Assembly: GCA_031273775.1 (NCBI GenBank)
Contig: JAISRF010000237.1
Coordinates: 1 to 20,623 of the forward strand
Direction: 5' to 3'
DNA: 20,623 nt
Source: Oscillospiraceae bacterium
Lineage (GTDB): Bacteria > Bacillota > Clostridia > Oscillospirales > Acutalibacteraceae
Shown in pieces: positions 14,645-20,623 of the stretch. The notes beneath the pieces were generated by a model. That model saw only the letters and a program-made list of their open reading frames with translations. It had not been told where the DNA came from and searched no databases. Every line of letters starts with the position of its first letter. Position 1 is the first letter of the stretch. A program made the translations under genes and the position numbers.

Positions 14645-15848
14645 GCGGATAAAAGGCAAGGGTTTAAACCTGGATATGACCCGCGGGAAGCCCGGCGCGG
14701 ATTTGCTTGGCGAAAATATGGATCTTTTGGATTTGGTGGGTTCCGGCACGGGTTTTAAGAGCGAAGACGGCACGGATTGCCGGAATTACGGCATTTTGGA
14801 CGGACTGCCGGAAATGCGCCGCCTGTTTGCCGAGATGCTCGGCTGCAAAACCCAGCAGGTCATTGCGGCGGGGAATTCATCGCTGAATCTGATGTTCGAC
14901 GCCGTAGCGCAGGGCATGACGCACGGTTTTGGCGACAAGCCGTGGTTTTCGCACCAGCCAATCAAATTCCTTTGCCCGGCGCCCGGCTACGATCGGCATT
15001 TCGCCGTCTGTCAGCACTTTGGGATTGAAATGATCACGGTGGATATGACCCCGGACGGCCCTGATATGGATGCGGTGGAAAAGCTTGTGAAAGACTCCGC
15101 CGTCAAAGGCATGTGGTGCGTGCCGAAATATTCCAACCCCGAGGGCATTACGTATTCGGAGGTCGTGGTGCGCCGCATTGCCCGGCTCACCCCCGCCGCA
15201 CGGGATTTTCGTGTGTTTTGGGATAACGCCTACGTCATTCACGACCTGACGGACGAAACCGAGCCGTTGCTGCCAATCCTACCGGAATGTGAGGCGGCGG
15301 CCAATCCGGACTTGGTGTTGATGTTTGCCTCCACCTCCAAAATCACTTTCCCCGGCGCGGGCGTGGCGGCGGTCGCCGCTTCGGAAAGCAATATCAAACT
15401 GCTCCGGACGCGGATGAGTATGCAGACCATCGGGCCGGACAAAATCAACCAGCTTCGGCACGCAAGAAAATTCAAAGATTTAGCCGGCTTGCAATCGCAT
15501 ATGGAACGGTTTATTCCGCTGCTTGCCCCGCGTTTTAACGCCGTGATTGCCGTGTTGGAGCGTGAGCTCTCGGGCTCCGGAGTGACGTGGACAAACCCCA
15601 AAGGCGGGTATTTTATCAGCGTGGACGTACTGCCCGGCACCGCGAAGCGCGTGGTGGAGCTGTGCAAAGAGGGAGGCGTGACCCTGACAGCCGCCGGCGC
15701 TACATTCCCCTGCGGACGCGACCCCCGGGATCGCAACATCCGAATCGCCCCCACCCTGCCGCCGGTCACAGAGCTGGAAGCTGCCATGGAGCTGTTCTCG
15801 GTGGCGGTGAAAATGGCGGCGCTGGAACAGTTATCAGCTAACAGTTAA
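14574..15848 (+). CDS. PLP-dependent aminotransferase, aspartate-aminotransferase type (PF12897-like)
   Basis: The protein has 424 residues in the fold-type I aminotransferase group, closest in pattern to the actinobacterial-type aspartate aminotransferases of PF12897. Motifs include the N-terminal NLDMTRGKPGADLL, the AGNSSLNLMFD turn that binds the cofactor phosphate, PKYSNPEGITYS, the cofactor Asp/Tyr in FWDNAYVIHDL, and the cofactor-binding lysine in FASTSKITFPGAG. The arginine that binds the substrate carboxylate is in RNIRIAPTLP. It probably transfers amino groups between aspartate or a related acid and 2-oxoglutarate. I chose ATG 14574 (MRAFGEL) because AAGGA at 14561-14565 is properly spaced. 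It overlaps larC by 71 bases. Its last codons (SANS) fall in a heptamer repeat. Confidence 0.9.
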   Translation: MRAFGELTKAEAAALLKKERTEFERIKGKGLNLDMTRGKPGADLLGENMDLLDLVGSGTGFKSEDGTDCRNYGILDGLPEMRRLFAEMLGCKTQQVIAAGNSSLNLMFDAVAQGMTHGFGDKPWFSHQPIKFLCPAPGYDRHFAVCQHFGIEMITVDMTPDGPDMDAVEKLVKDSAVKGMWCVPKYSNPEGITYSEVVVRRIARLTPAARDFRVFWDNAYVIHDLTDETEPLLPILPECEAAANPDLVLMFASTSKITFPGAGVAAVAASESNIKLLRTRMSMQTIGPDKINQLRHARKFKDLAGLQSHMERFIPLLAPRFNAVIAVLERELSGSGVTWTNPKGGYFISVDVLPGTAKRVVELCKEGGVTLTAAGATFPCGRDPRDRNIRIAPTLPPVTELEAAMELFSVAVKMAALEQLSANS

Positions 15849-15886
15849 CCGCTAACAGTTAACAGTTGGCGGTTGGCGGTTGGACA
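15831..15886 (+). repeat. Heptamer tandem repeat, site B (eight units)
   Basis: The units are TTATCAG, CTAACAG, TTAACCG, CTAACAG, TTAACAG, TTGGCGG, TTGGCGG and TTGGACA. The array contains the stop of the aminotransferase gene and the stop of the converging AraC remnant, so both C-termini are encoded within it. Confidence 0.8.
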
Positions 15887-16037
15887 GCGACTTTTCAATA
15901 TTCGAATGGAAGAAGTCCGGTGGAGTTCTAAACGCGGTTCCGAATTTCGTGTGGCTTTCGTAGCCGACCTGCGCCGCAATATCAGCTGCGGGCGCACCCG
16001 TTTCGCTCAGCATCACGGCGGCTTGCCCGATATTCAT
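15852..16037 (-). pseudogene. Remnant of an AraC-type regulator (C-terminal helix-turn-helix)
   Basis: The frame encodes 61 residues. The core MNIGQAAVMLSETG followed by APAADIAAQVGYES and HTKFGTAFR matches the second helix-turn-helix of AraC-family regulators (typically ... VAEIAAQVGYESxxxFxxAFR). The protein lacks the first helix-turn-helix and any sensing domain. After TAFR it reads TPPDFFHSN, which no longer resembles the family end, and it finishes inside the heptamer array. The ATG overlaps the radA stop (ATGA), so a small product could be made by coupling. I regard it as a decayed fragment left by recombination, but a retained mini-protein is possible. Confidence 0.6.
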
Positions 16038-17401
16038 TTCAGCGCCTCAAATGCCTCTCGGATACTTTTCACCCCGACAATCTCCATGCCTTCTATTTTC
16101 CCCGCGCTTTTCTTGCCGGACGCCGGCAATATGCACCGCTTAAAGCCCAGCCTTGCCGCTTCCGCCGCGCGCTGGGCGCACTGGGAAACCGCGCGGATTT
16201 CCCCCGCCAGCCCCACTTCCCCGAAAGCAATCACATCCTCCGGTACGGGGAAATCTTTCAAGCTGGACACAAGAGCCAAAGCGACTGTTAAATCCGCGGC
16301 GGGCTCGTCCAGCCGCAGACCGCCCACTACATTGATATACGCGTCAAGATTCGCGAAGAAGTACCCCGCGCGTTTTTCCAGCACAGCCAGTAGCATATTC
16401 AGCCGGTTCAGATCAAAACCGTTAGCCATGCGCCGCGCGTTCCCAAAACCGCTGGTCGACACCAGCCCCTGAACTTCGGCCAAAATGGGGCGGGAGCCTT
16501 CCAATAAACACACCACGCAGGTTCCCGGCACGTTTTTTGGACGGCCGCTCAGAAGCATCAGCGAGGGGTTTTCCACTTCATTAAGGCCGCGGTCACGCAT
16601 TTCGAATACGCCGATTTCATTGGTGGAGCCGTACCGGTTTTTTATCGCCCGCAATATCCGGTAGGAAAGCGTCCGCTCTCCCTCAAAATACAGTACCGCG
16701 TCCACAATGTGTTCCAGCGCCTTGGGACCGGCAATCTGCCCGTCCTTGTTCACGTGGCTCACAATGATAATGGGAATGTCAAGCATTTTCGCCAGACGCA
16801 TGAACGCGTTGGTACATTCACGCACCTGTACAATGCTGCCCGGGCTGGAGGTCAGCCCGTCCATGCTTACGGTCTGGATAGAGTCTATCATCACCAAACC
16901 GGGCAAACTCCGGCGTATGTATTCGCAAATGGTTTCGCAGTCGGTTTCCGCCATGACCAGCAAATCCGGGCTGTCCACGCCCAGCCGTTCGGCGCGGAGC
17001 TTCAGCTGCCGTCCCGATTCCTCGCCGGACACGTACAGCACGCTTAGCTCACGCCCCAGTGTTTGGCAGATTTGCAGAAGAAGCGTCGATTTTCCGATTC
17101 CGGGGTCACCGCCCAAGAGCACCAGCGAGCCTTTGACAATGCCCCCGCCCAGAACTCGGTCAAGCTCCCGCAGGCCGGTTTTATACCGGTGTTCGCCCTC
17201 GGCGGAGATGCCGGAAAGCGGGAAAGCGCCCACGTCCCGGGCCTGGGACAGCGAGCGGGCGGAGCTTTTGGCGGCTGGCGACTGGGGCGCGGCAACGGTT
17301 TCCGCCAGCGTGTTCCACTCACCGCAGCCGGGGCATTTGCCCTGCCATTTGGCACAGGTATACCCACAGGCGGAGCAAACGTAGATGCTTCTTGCTTTCA
17401 A
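16034..17401 (-). CDS. radA: DNA repair protein RadA
   Basis: RadA is a RecA-like helicase that extends branch migration in recombination and repair. The protein has 455 residues, the normal length. An N-terminal zinc finger has Cys9, Cys12, Cys23 and Cys26 (YVCSACGYTCAKWQGKCPGC). The ATPase domain has Walker A GGDPGIGKST (97-106), Walker B LVMIDSIQT (about 169-177) and the RadA-specific KNRYG (254-258). The C-terminal part is Lon-protease-like (YINVVGGLRLDEPAADLTVALAL, AFGEVGLAGEIR), without proteolytic function. The start is TTG at 17401, with AGGAG 11 bases upstream; no ATG lies in frame nearby. It follows nifU by about 100 bases on the same strand. The stop overlaps the AraC remnant. Confidence 0.95.
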   Translation of the reverse strand: MKARSIYVCSACGYTCAKWQGKCPGCGEWNTLAETVAAPQSPAAKSSARSLSQARDVGAFPLSGISAEGEHRYKTGLRELDRVLGGGIVKGSLVLLGGDPGIGKSTLLLQICQTLGRELSVLYVSGEESGRQLKLRAERLGVDSPDLLVMAETDCETICEYIRRSLPGLVMIDSIQTVSMDGLTSSPGSIVQVRECTNAFMRLAKMLDIPIIIVSHVNKDGQIAGPKALEHIVDAVLYFEGERTLSYRILRAIKNRYGSTNEIGVFEMRDRGLNEVENPSLMLLSGRPKNVPGTCVVCLLEGSRPILAEVQGLVSTSGFGNARRMANGFDLNRLNMLLAVLEKRAGYFFANLDAYINVVGGLRLDEPAADLTVALALVSSLKDFPVPEDVIAFGEVGLAGEIRAVSQCAQRAAEAARLGFKRCILPASGKKSAGKIEGMEIVGVKSIREAFEALK

Positions 17402-17423
17402 CGTAACCCGTTCTCCTCTGCTG

Positions 17424-17444
17424 ATTGAAAATTGAGAATGAATG
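17424..17444. repeat. Heptamer tandem repeat, site D
   Basis: ATTGAAA, ATTGAGA and ATGAATG lie in tandem in the nifU-radA gap. The units differ from sites A and B but share the 7-base period and AATT-like core with site C. Confidence 0.5.
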
Positions 17445-17505
17445 TATTGCCGCCGGATTACGGGAGATGCGCTTCAAGGGGCGGGAAATTAGACCCTATC
17501 ATTTA

Positions 17506-17928
17506 TTAAATTCCGCAGCCCTCGCATTCGTGAATCTCTCCCACAATGGGCAGGGGGTCAATGCCGCGGCGGCGATAATAATCGGAAACGGCGGCTTTAA
17601 TAGACTGCTCTGCCAGCACCGAGCAATGGATTTTGTGCGGAGGCAGGCCGCCCAGCGCCTCTACCACCGCTTTGTTCGAAAGCCCGATTGCGTCTTCAAT
17701 TTTACGCCCTTTTACCATTTCAGTGGCGATGGAACTGGTGGCAATGGCCGAGCCGCAACCATAGGTTTTGAACTTGCAGTCGGTAATGACACCGTTGTCC
17801 ACCTTAATAAACATTTTCATAATGTCTCCGCATTTGGCGTTGCCGACCTCACCCACGCCGTCCGCGTCCGGGATTTCACCCATATTGCGCGGGTTGGTAA
17901 AATGTTCCATAACCTGTTCGGTATACAT
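17506..17928 (-). CDS. nifU: Iron-sulfur cluster assembly scaffold NifU (IscU type)
   Basis: This scaffold receives sulfur from NifS and iron, builds clusters and passes them on. The protein has 140 residues and only the IscU-like domain. Ligands are Cys33 with Asp35 (AKCGD), Cys58 (YGCGSAIATSS) and Cys102 (KIHCSVLAEQ); the LPPHK chaperone-recognition-like motif sits before the last cysteine. The C-terminus ends ECEGCGI, an extra pair of cysteines seen in many clostridial forms. I chose ATG 17928 (MYTEQVMEHFTNPRN) with GGAGG eight bases upstream; the longer open frame into nifS is not coding. The gene follows nifS after 19 bases, so the two form an operon, and likely share the operator upstream of nifS. 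Confidence 0.95.
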   Translation of the reverse strand: MYTEQVMEHFTNPRNMGEIPDADGVGEVGNAKCGDIMKMFIKVDNGVITDCKFKTYGCGSAIATSSIATEMVKGRKIEDAIGLSNKAVVEALGGLPPHKIHCSVLAEQSIKAAVSDYYRRRGIDPLPIVGEIHECEGCGI

Positions 17929-17947
17929 GTAAAAGACCTCCGGCTTT

Positions 17948-19123
17948 TTAAGTTGACAACTGTATTCGATCCCACAGCGGCGACATGACCCGTAGCCGCT
18001 CCACGATGGGGGGCAGAACCTCCAAAATATAATCCACGTCTTCCATGGTGTTTTCGTCGGAAAAGGACAGCCGCAGGGAACCATGGGCGACTTCATGGGG
18101 TAGCCCAATGGCCAAAAGCACGTGGCTGGGGTCAAGGGCGCCGGATGTGCAGGCGGAACCGGACGAGGCCGAAACCCCTTTCAAGTCCAGCATCAGCAAC
18201 AACGATTCGCCTTCAATTCCCTCAAAACAGAGGTTTACGTTACCGGGAAGACGGTTGATTCGGTCACCGTTCAGGCGGCTGCGTTCGATTTGCAGCGCGC
18301 CGGCGATCATACGCTCGCGCAGGGCAGTCAGGCGTTTTACGCGTTCTTCTAACCCCGCCGCCGCCAGCGCCGCCGCCGCGCCGAATCCCACGATTCCGGC
18401 GGTGTTTTCGGTACCGGCGCGCTTGCCCCGCTCCTGTGAACCGCCATCGATTAAATTGGCCAAGACCACGCCTTTTTTCACAAAGAGCGCGCCCACGCCC
18501 TTGGGTCCGTGGATTTTATGCGCGGAAAGCGACAGCAAATCAACATTCATGGCCTTGACGTCCAGCGGGACACTGCCCAGCGCCTGCACTGCATCGGTAT
18601 GGAAAAGCACTTTATTTTCCCGGCAGACGGCGCCCAACCGAGCCACCGGCTGTAAAGTGCCGATTTCGTTGTTGGCGGTCATAACGCTGACCAGCGCGGT
18701 TTCCGGCGTAATGGCGGCGGCCAGCTCTTCCGGGCGCACCAAACCGTTTTCGTGAACGGGCAGAAGCGTGATGGTAAAACCCTGCTTTTTCAGGTGGCTG
18801 AGGGCGTGCAAAACGGCGTGATGCTCGAACGCGGTGGAAATAATGTGTTTTTTCATCTTTTTTGCGGCCAGTTCCGCCGCGCCTTTAATGGCGAAATTGT
18901 CCGATTCGCTTCCCCCGCCGGTAAAGACAATTTCGCCCGGCTCGGCGTTGATGGCGGCGGCCACTTTGCGACGAGCCTCCTCCACAGCGGCTTTTGCCCG
19001 CACGCCCAGCCGGTAAAGGCTGGAGGGGTTGCCGTATTCGTCTTTGAGATACGGTAGCATCGCGTCAAACACCGCCGGTGAAATCCGGGTGGTGGCCGCG
19101 TTGTCCGCGTAAACGTTTCGCAT
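17948..19123 (-). CDS. nifS: Cysteine desulfurase NifS
   Basis: NifS takes sulfur from cysteine with pyridoxal phosphate and hands it to NifU. The protein has 391 residues. Expected residues are present: His101 (EHHAV), Asp177 (HTDAVQ), the cofactor lysine Lys203 in SLSAHKIHGPKG, and the catalytic Cys325 in SSGSACTSG, a long flexible loop of the IscS/NifS type. I chose ATG 19123 (MRNVYADNAATT), which has AAAAAGGAC upstream; ATG 19156 in the same frame is an alternative. A promoter with a perfect operator palindrome sits about 110 bases upstream. nifU follows directly. No Rrf2-type regulator gene lies next to it in the window. Confidence 0.95.
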   Translation of the reverse strand: MRNVYADNAATTRISPAVFDAMLPYLKDEYGNPSSLYRLGVRAKAAVEEARRKVAAAINAEPGEIVFTGGGSESDNFAIKGAAELAAKKMKKHIISTAFEHHAVLHALSHLKKQGFTITLLPVHENGLVRPEELAAAITPETALVSVMTANNEIGTLQPVARLGAVCRENKVLFHTDAVQALGSVPLDVKAMNVDLLSLSAHKIHGPKGVGALFVKKGVVLANLIDGGSQERGKRAGTENTAGIVGFGAAAALAAAGLEERVKRLTALRERMIAGALQIERSRLNGDRINRLPGNVNLCFEGIEGESLLLMLDLKGVSASSGSACTSGALDPSHVLLAIGLPHEVAHGSLRLSFSDENTMEDVDYILEVLPPIVERLRVMSPLWDRIQLST

Positions 19124-19190
19124 ATAGACAAGTCCTTTTTTATCTTGGGTTTTCATATATGGAGATTGATTCTCCGTGGAGGGACACAAA

Positions 19191-19218
19191 AATGACGCAT
19201 TACGAATTGCTATTATTC
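19191..19218. repeat. Degenerate heptamer repeat, site E
   Basis: AATGACG, CATTACG, AATTGCT and ATTATTC lie in tandem in the leader between the nifS promoter and start. The period is 7, similarity between units is loose. Confidence 0.4.
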
Positions 19219-19230
19219 CCTGCGAAAATA

Positions 19231-19259
19231 ATTCTATACCAAAAAGGTATAGAATGCAA
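19231..19259 (-). promoter_or_regulatory. nifS promoter overlapped by a perfect 10-5-10 operator
   Basis: On the minus strand TTGCAT (19259-19254) precedes TAGAAT (19236-19231) with a 17-base spacer. The palindrome ATTCTATACC, five A/T, GGTATAGAAT (19231-19255) covers the spacer and the whole -10. A protein bound there would exclude RNA polymerase. The ATACC-N5-GGTAT core resembles Rrf2-family (IscR/CymR-like) sites, so repression by such a factor is likely. Confidence 0.8.
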
Positions 19260-19316
19260 GTGTCAGTTAAAAGTTTGTTGTTAATGGATTATAATAAGAA
19301 AATATTGTTTGAATAA

Positions 19317-19760
19317 CTATCGATTATTAACTTCATGAATCGCTTTTCGGGCGAGTTCATCGCACCTTTCATTTTCCGGGTGGCCGTTGTGCCCGCGTAC
19401 CCACACGAATTTTACCCGGTGGGTTTCGCACAGGGCAATCAACTTGTCCCACAAATCGGGGTTGAGGGCGGGGCTGCCGTCTCCCTTTTTCCAGCCCCGC
19501 GTTTTCCACGACTTCGCCCATCCCTTGGTCATTCCGTCGCACAGGTACTTTGAATCGGTCGTTAAGGTAACGTTACAGGTCTCGTTTAACGCGGAAAGCG
19601 CCATGATGGCGGCGGACAGTTCCATGCGGTTGTTGGTGGTGGGATTTTCACCGCCCGAAAGTTCCTTTTCGACGGTTCCACAGCGCAAAACCGCGCCCCA
19701 GCCGCCCGGGCCGGGGTTCCCGGAACAGGCGCCGTCGGTAAATATTTGAACCTCACGCAT
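19317..19760 (-). CDS. rnhA: Ribonuclease HI
   Basis: RNase HI cuts the RNA strand of RNA-DNA hybrids. From the ATG at 19760 the protein has 147 residues, the usual length for the bacterial type. The catalytic acids are Asp9 (IFTDGACSGNPGPGGWG), Glu47 (NNRMELSA), Asp69 (TTDSKYL) and Asp134 (NERCDELA); His124 is in VRGHNGHPEN. The basic region WKTRGWKKGDG (85-95) matches the substrate-binding handle of E. coli RnhA. The frame is open to an ATG at 19808, but those 16 residues do not fit the family; GGATGG precedes the chosen ATG. aroB lies upstream on the same strand and may be co-transcribed. Confidence 0.95.
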   Translation of the reverse strand: MREVQIFTDGACSGNPGPGGWGAVLRCGTVEKELSGGENPTTNNRMELSAAIMALSALNETCNVTLTTDSKYLCDGMTKGWAKSWKTRGWKKGDGSPALNPDLWDKLIALCETHRVKFVWVRGHNGHPENERCDELARKAIHEVNNR

Positions 19761-19842
19761 ATTAACCATCCATTCCGCCGCCAAAGTCGGCGGCACAAAT
19801 TTTGTCATGGCAAGTCAGTTCTTTCGCGCTATCACTCCTTAA

Positions 19843-20623
19843 CTACAAAAGCGCCGCAAGCTGTTCTAGTTCCAGCTTGACCGTTCGCGCCGCGCCGATT
19901 TTTTCCAGGACAACAAAATTTATCGCGCCGCCGGTTCGCTTTTTGTCTCCGGCAATGCCGTCCATCATTTCGGATCTTTTCACGGCCGTGCCGGTTGGCA
20001 AGCCGTGACGGATCAGCGCTTCGCGCAGCGACTCCTCCGCGTTTTGGGGTGTTATACCGAGTTTATGCCCTATTTCCGCCGCCGCCGCCATGCCGCAAGC
20101 CACCGCCGCCCCGTGTGTGATTCCCTCAAAACCGTACGCGCGTTCAATGGCATGCCCCGCTGTGTGTCCGAAATTCAGGAGCATCCGCTCCCCGCGCTCA
20201 AACTCGTCGCGCTCCACCACACCGCGCTTTATCTCTACCGACCGCGCGATTACGTCAATCAGCGTCCAATCTTCAAGATGGCAAAACAGTTCTTCGTCTT
20301 TGATGGCGGCGGTTTTGATTACCTCCGCCATGCCGCTCGCAAATTGCTCCGGCGGAAGGGTTTTCAGAAGTCGCGGATCCATGACGACCGCCCGCGGCTG
20401 CCGGAACGCCCCCGCTAAATTCTTGCCCGTGGGCAAATCGCACCCGGTTTTTCCGCCCACGGAAGCATCCACCTGCGCGAGCAGCGTGGTCGGAATTTGG
20501 ACAAAATCAATGCCGCGCAAATACACGGCGGCGGCAAATCCCGCCATGTCTCCCACCACTCCGCCTCCCAACGCCACGGCAAAATCGTCGCGGGTCAGGC
20601 GGTGCCCGGCAAAAAAGCCCAGA
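19843..20623 (-). CDS. aroB: 3-dehydroquinate synthase (AroB), 5' end cut by window
   Basis: AroB converts DAHP to 3-dehydroquinate, the second step of the shikimate pathway, using NAD and a metal. The frame is open to the window edge, so the N-terminal part is missing (probably about 90 to 100 residues). The visible part begins LGFFAGHRLTRDDF and then has FVALGGGVVGDMAGFAAA, the NAD-binding glycine-rich loop, then RGIDFVQIPTTLLAQVDASVGGKT, CDLPTGKNLAGAFRQP and FASGMAEVIKTAA. Metal ligands are the Glu in GMAEVIK, the His in NFGHTAGHAIE and the second His there. The C-terminus is complete and ends QLAALL. The gene ends about 80 bases upstream of the rnhA start. Confidence 0.95.
   Translation of the reverse strand, partial: LGFFAGHRLTRDDFAVALGGGVVGDMAGFAAAVYLRGIDFVQIPTTLLAQVDASVGGKTGCDLPTGKNLAGAFRQPRAVVMDPRLLKTLPPEQFASGMAEVIKTAAIKDEELFCHLEDWTLIDVIARSVEIKRGVVERDEFERGERMLLNFGHTAGHAIERAYGFEGITHGAAVACGMAAAAEIGHKLGITPQNAEESLREALIRHGLPTGTAVKRSEMMDGIAGDKKRTGGAINFVVLEKIGAARTVKLELEQLAALL

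Noticed and set aside
17929..18135. Longer upstream frame for nifU, overlapping nifS
   Set aside because: The extra 69 residues do not fit IscU proteins and overlap the conserved nifS end; ATG 17928 has a good GGAGG.

Overview
The window looks like chromosomal DNA from an uncultured or poorly characterised member of the Clostridia (Bacillota), probably Oscillospiraceae-like. The evidence is strong GGAGG-type ribosome binding sites, frequent TTG and GTG starts, sigma-A-like promoters with 17-nt spacers, a paired NifS/NifU assembly system, a DUF6514 gene, a sigma factor paired with a DUF4367 membrane protein, and a CotD-like coat protein that suggests sporulation. This placement is inferred from protein families, not from a ribosomal RNA.

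Positions 1 to about 5900 are accessory in character and visibly more AT-rich. They hold the 3' part of a beta-helix (pectate-lyase-like) gene, a decayed and internally deleted ISAzo13-type transposase, and a run of minus-strand genes for envelope or regulatory proteins. That run is a lipoprotein with its own promoter, a small secreted protein followed by a DUF6514 protein, an ECF-like sigma factor with its putative anti-sigma partner, and a small His/Tyr-rich coat-like protein. Four rho-independent terminators on the minus strand (near 3042-3085, 3989-4018, 5433-5466 and 6751-6785) separate the units.

From about 6100 rightward the content is housekeeping and GC-richer. A family 4 uracil-DNA glycosylase converges on secG. 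secG and typA diverge, each from a clear promoter. From typA a long plus-strand run follows with short gaps or overlaps: typA, a metal-dependent hydrolase, asnS, larB, an acetyl-xylan-esterase-like hydrolase, larC and an aspartate-aminotransferase-like enzyme. larB and larC belong to nickel-pincer cofactor synthesis; larE and larA are not in the window.

The last third is on the minus strand: aroB (cut by the window edge), rnhA, then nifS and nifU, then radA, with a remnant of an AraC-type regulator fused to the end of radA by an ATGA overlap. nifS has a promoter almost completely covered by a perfect 10-5-10 palindrome, which points to an Rrf2-type (IscR/CymR-like) repressor.

The most interesting patterns that genes do not explain are: the nifSU operator; a family of degenerate 7-bp tandem repeats at five gene boundaries, some read as C-terminal codons; three TTGTC boxes exactly 10 bp apart upstream of the lipoprotein promoter; and a C8 run followed directly by a hairpin at the domain junction of larC. 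I do not see a clearly new defence or mobile system, CRISPR array, tRNA or rRNA.
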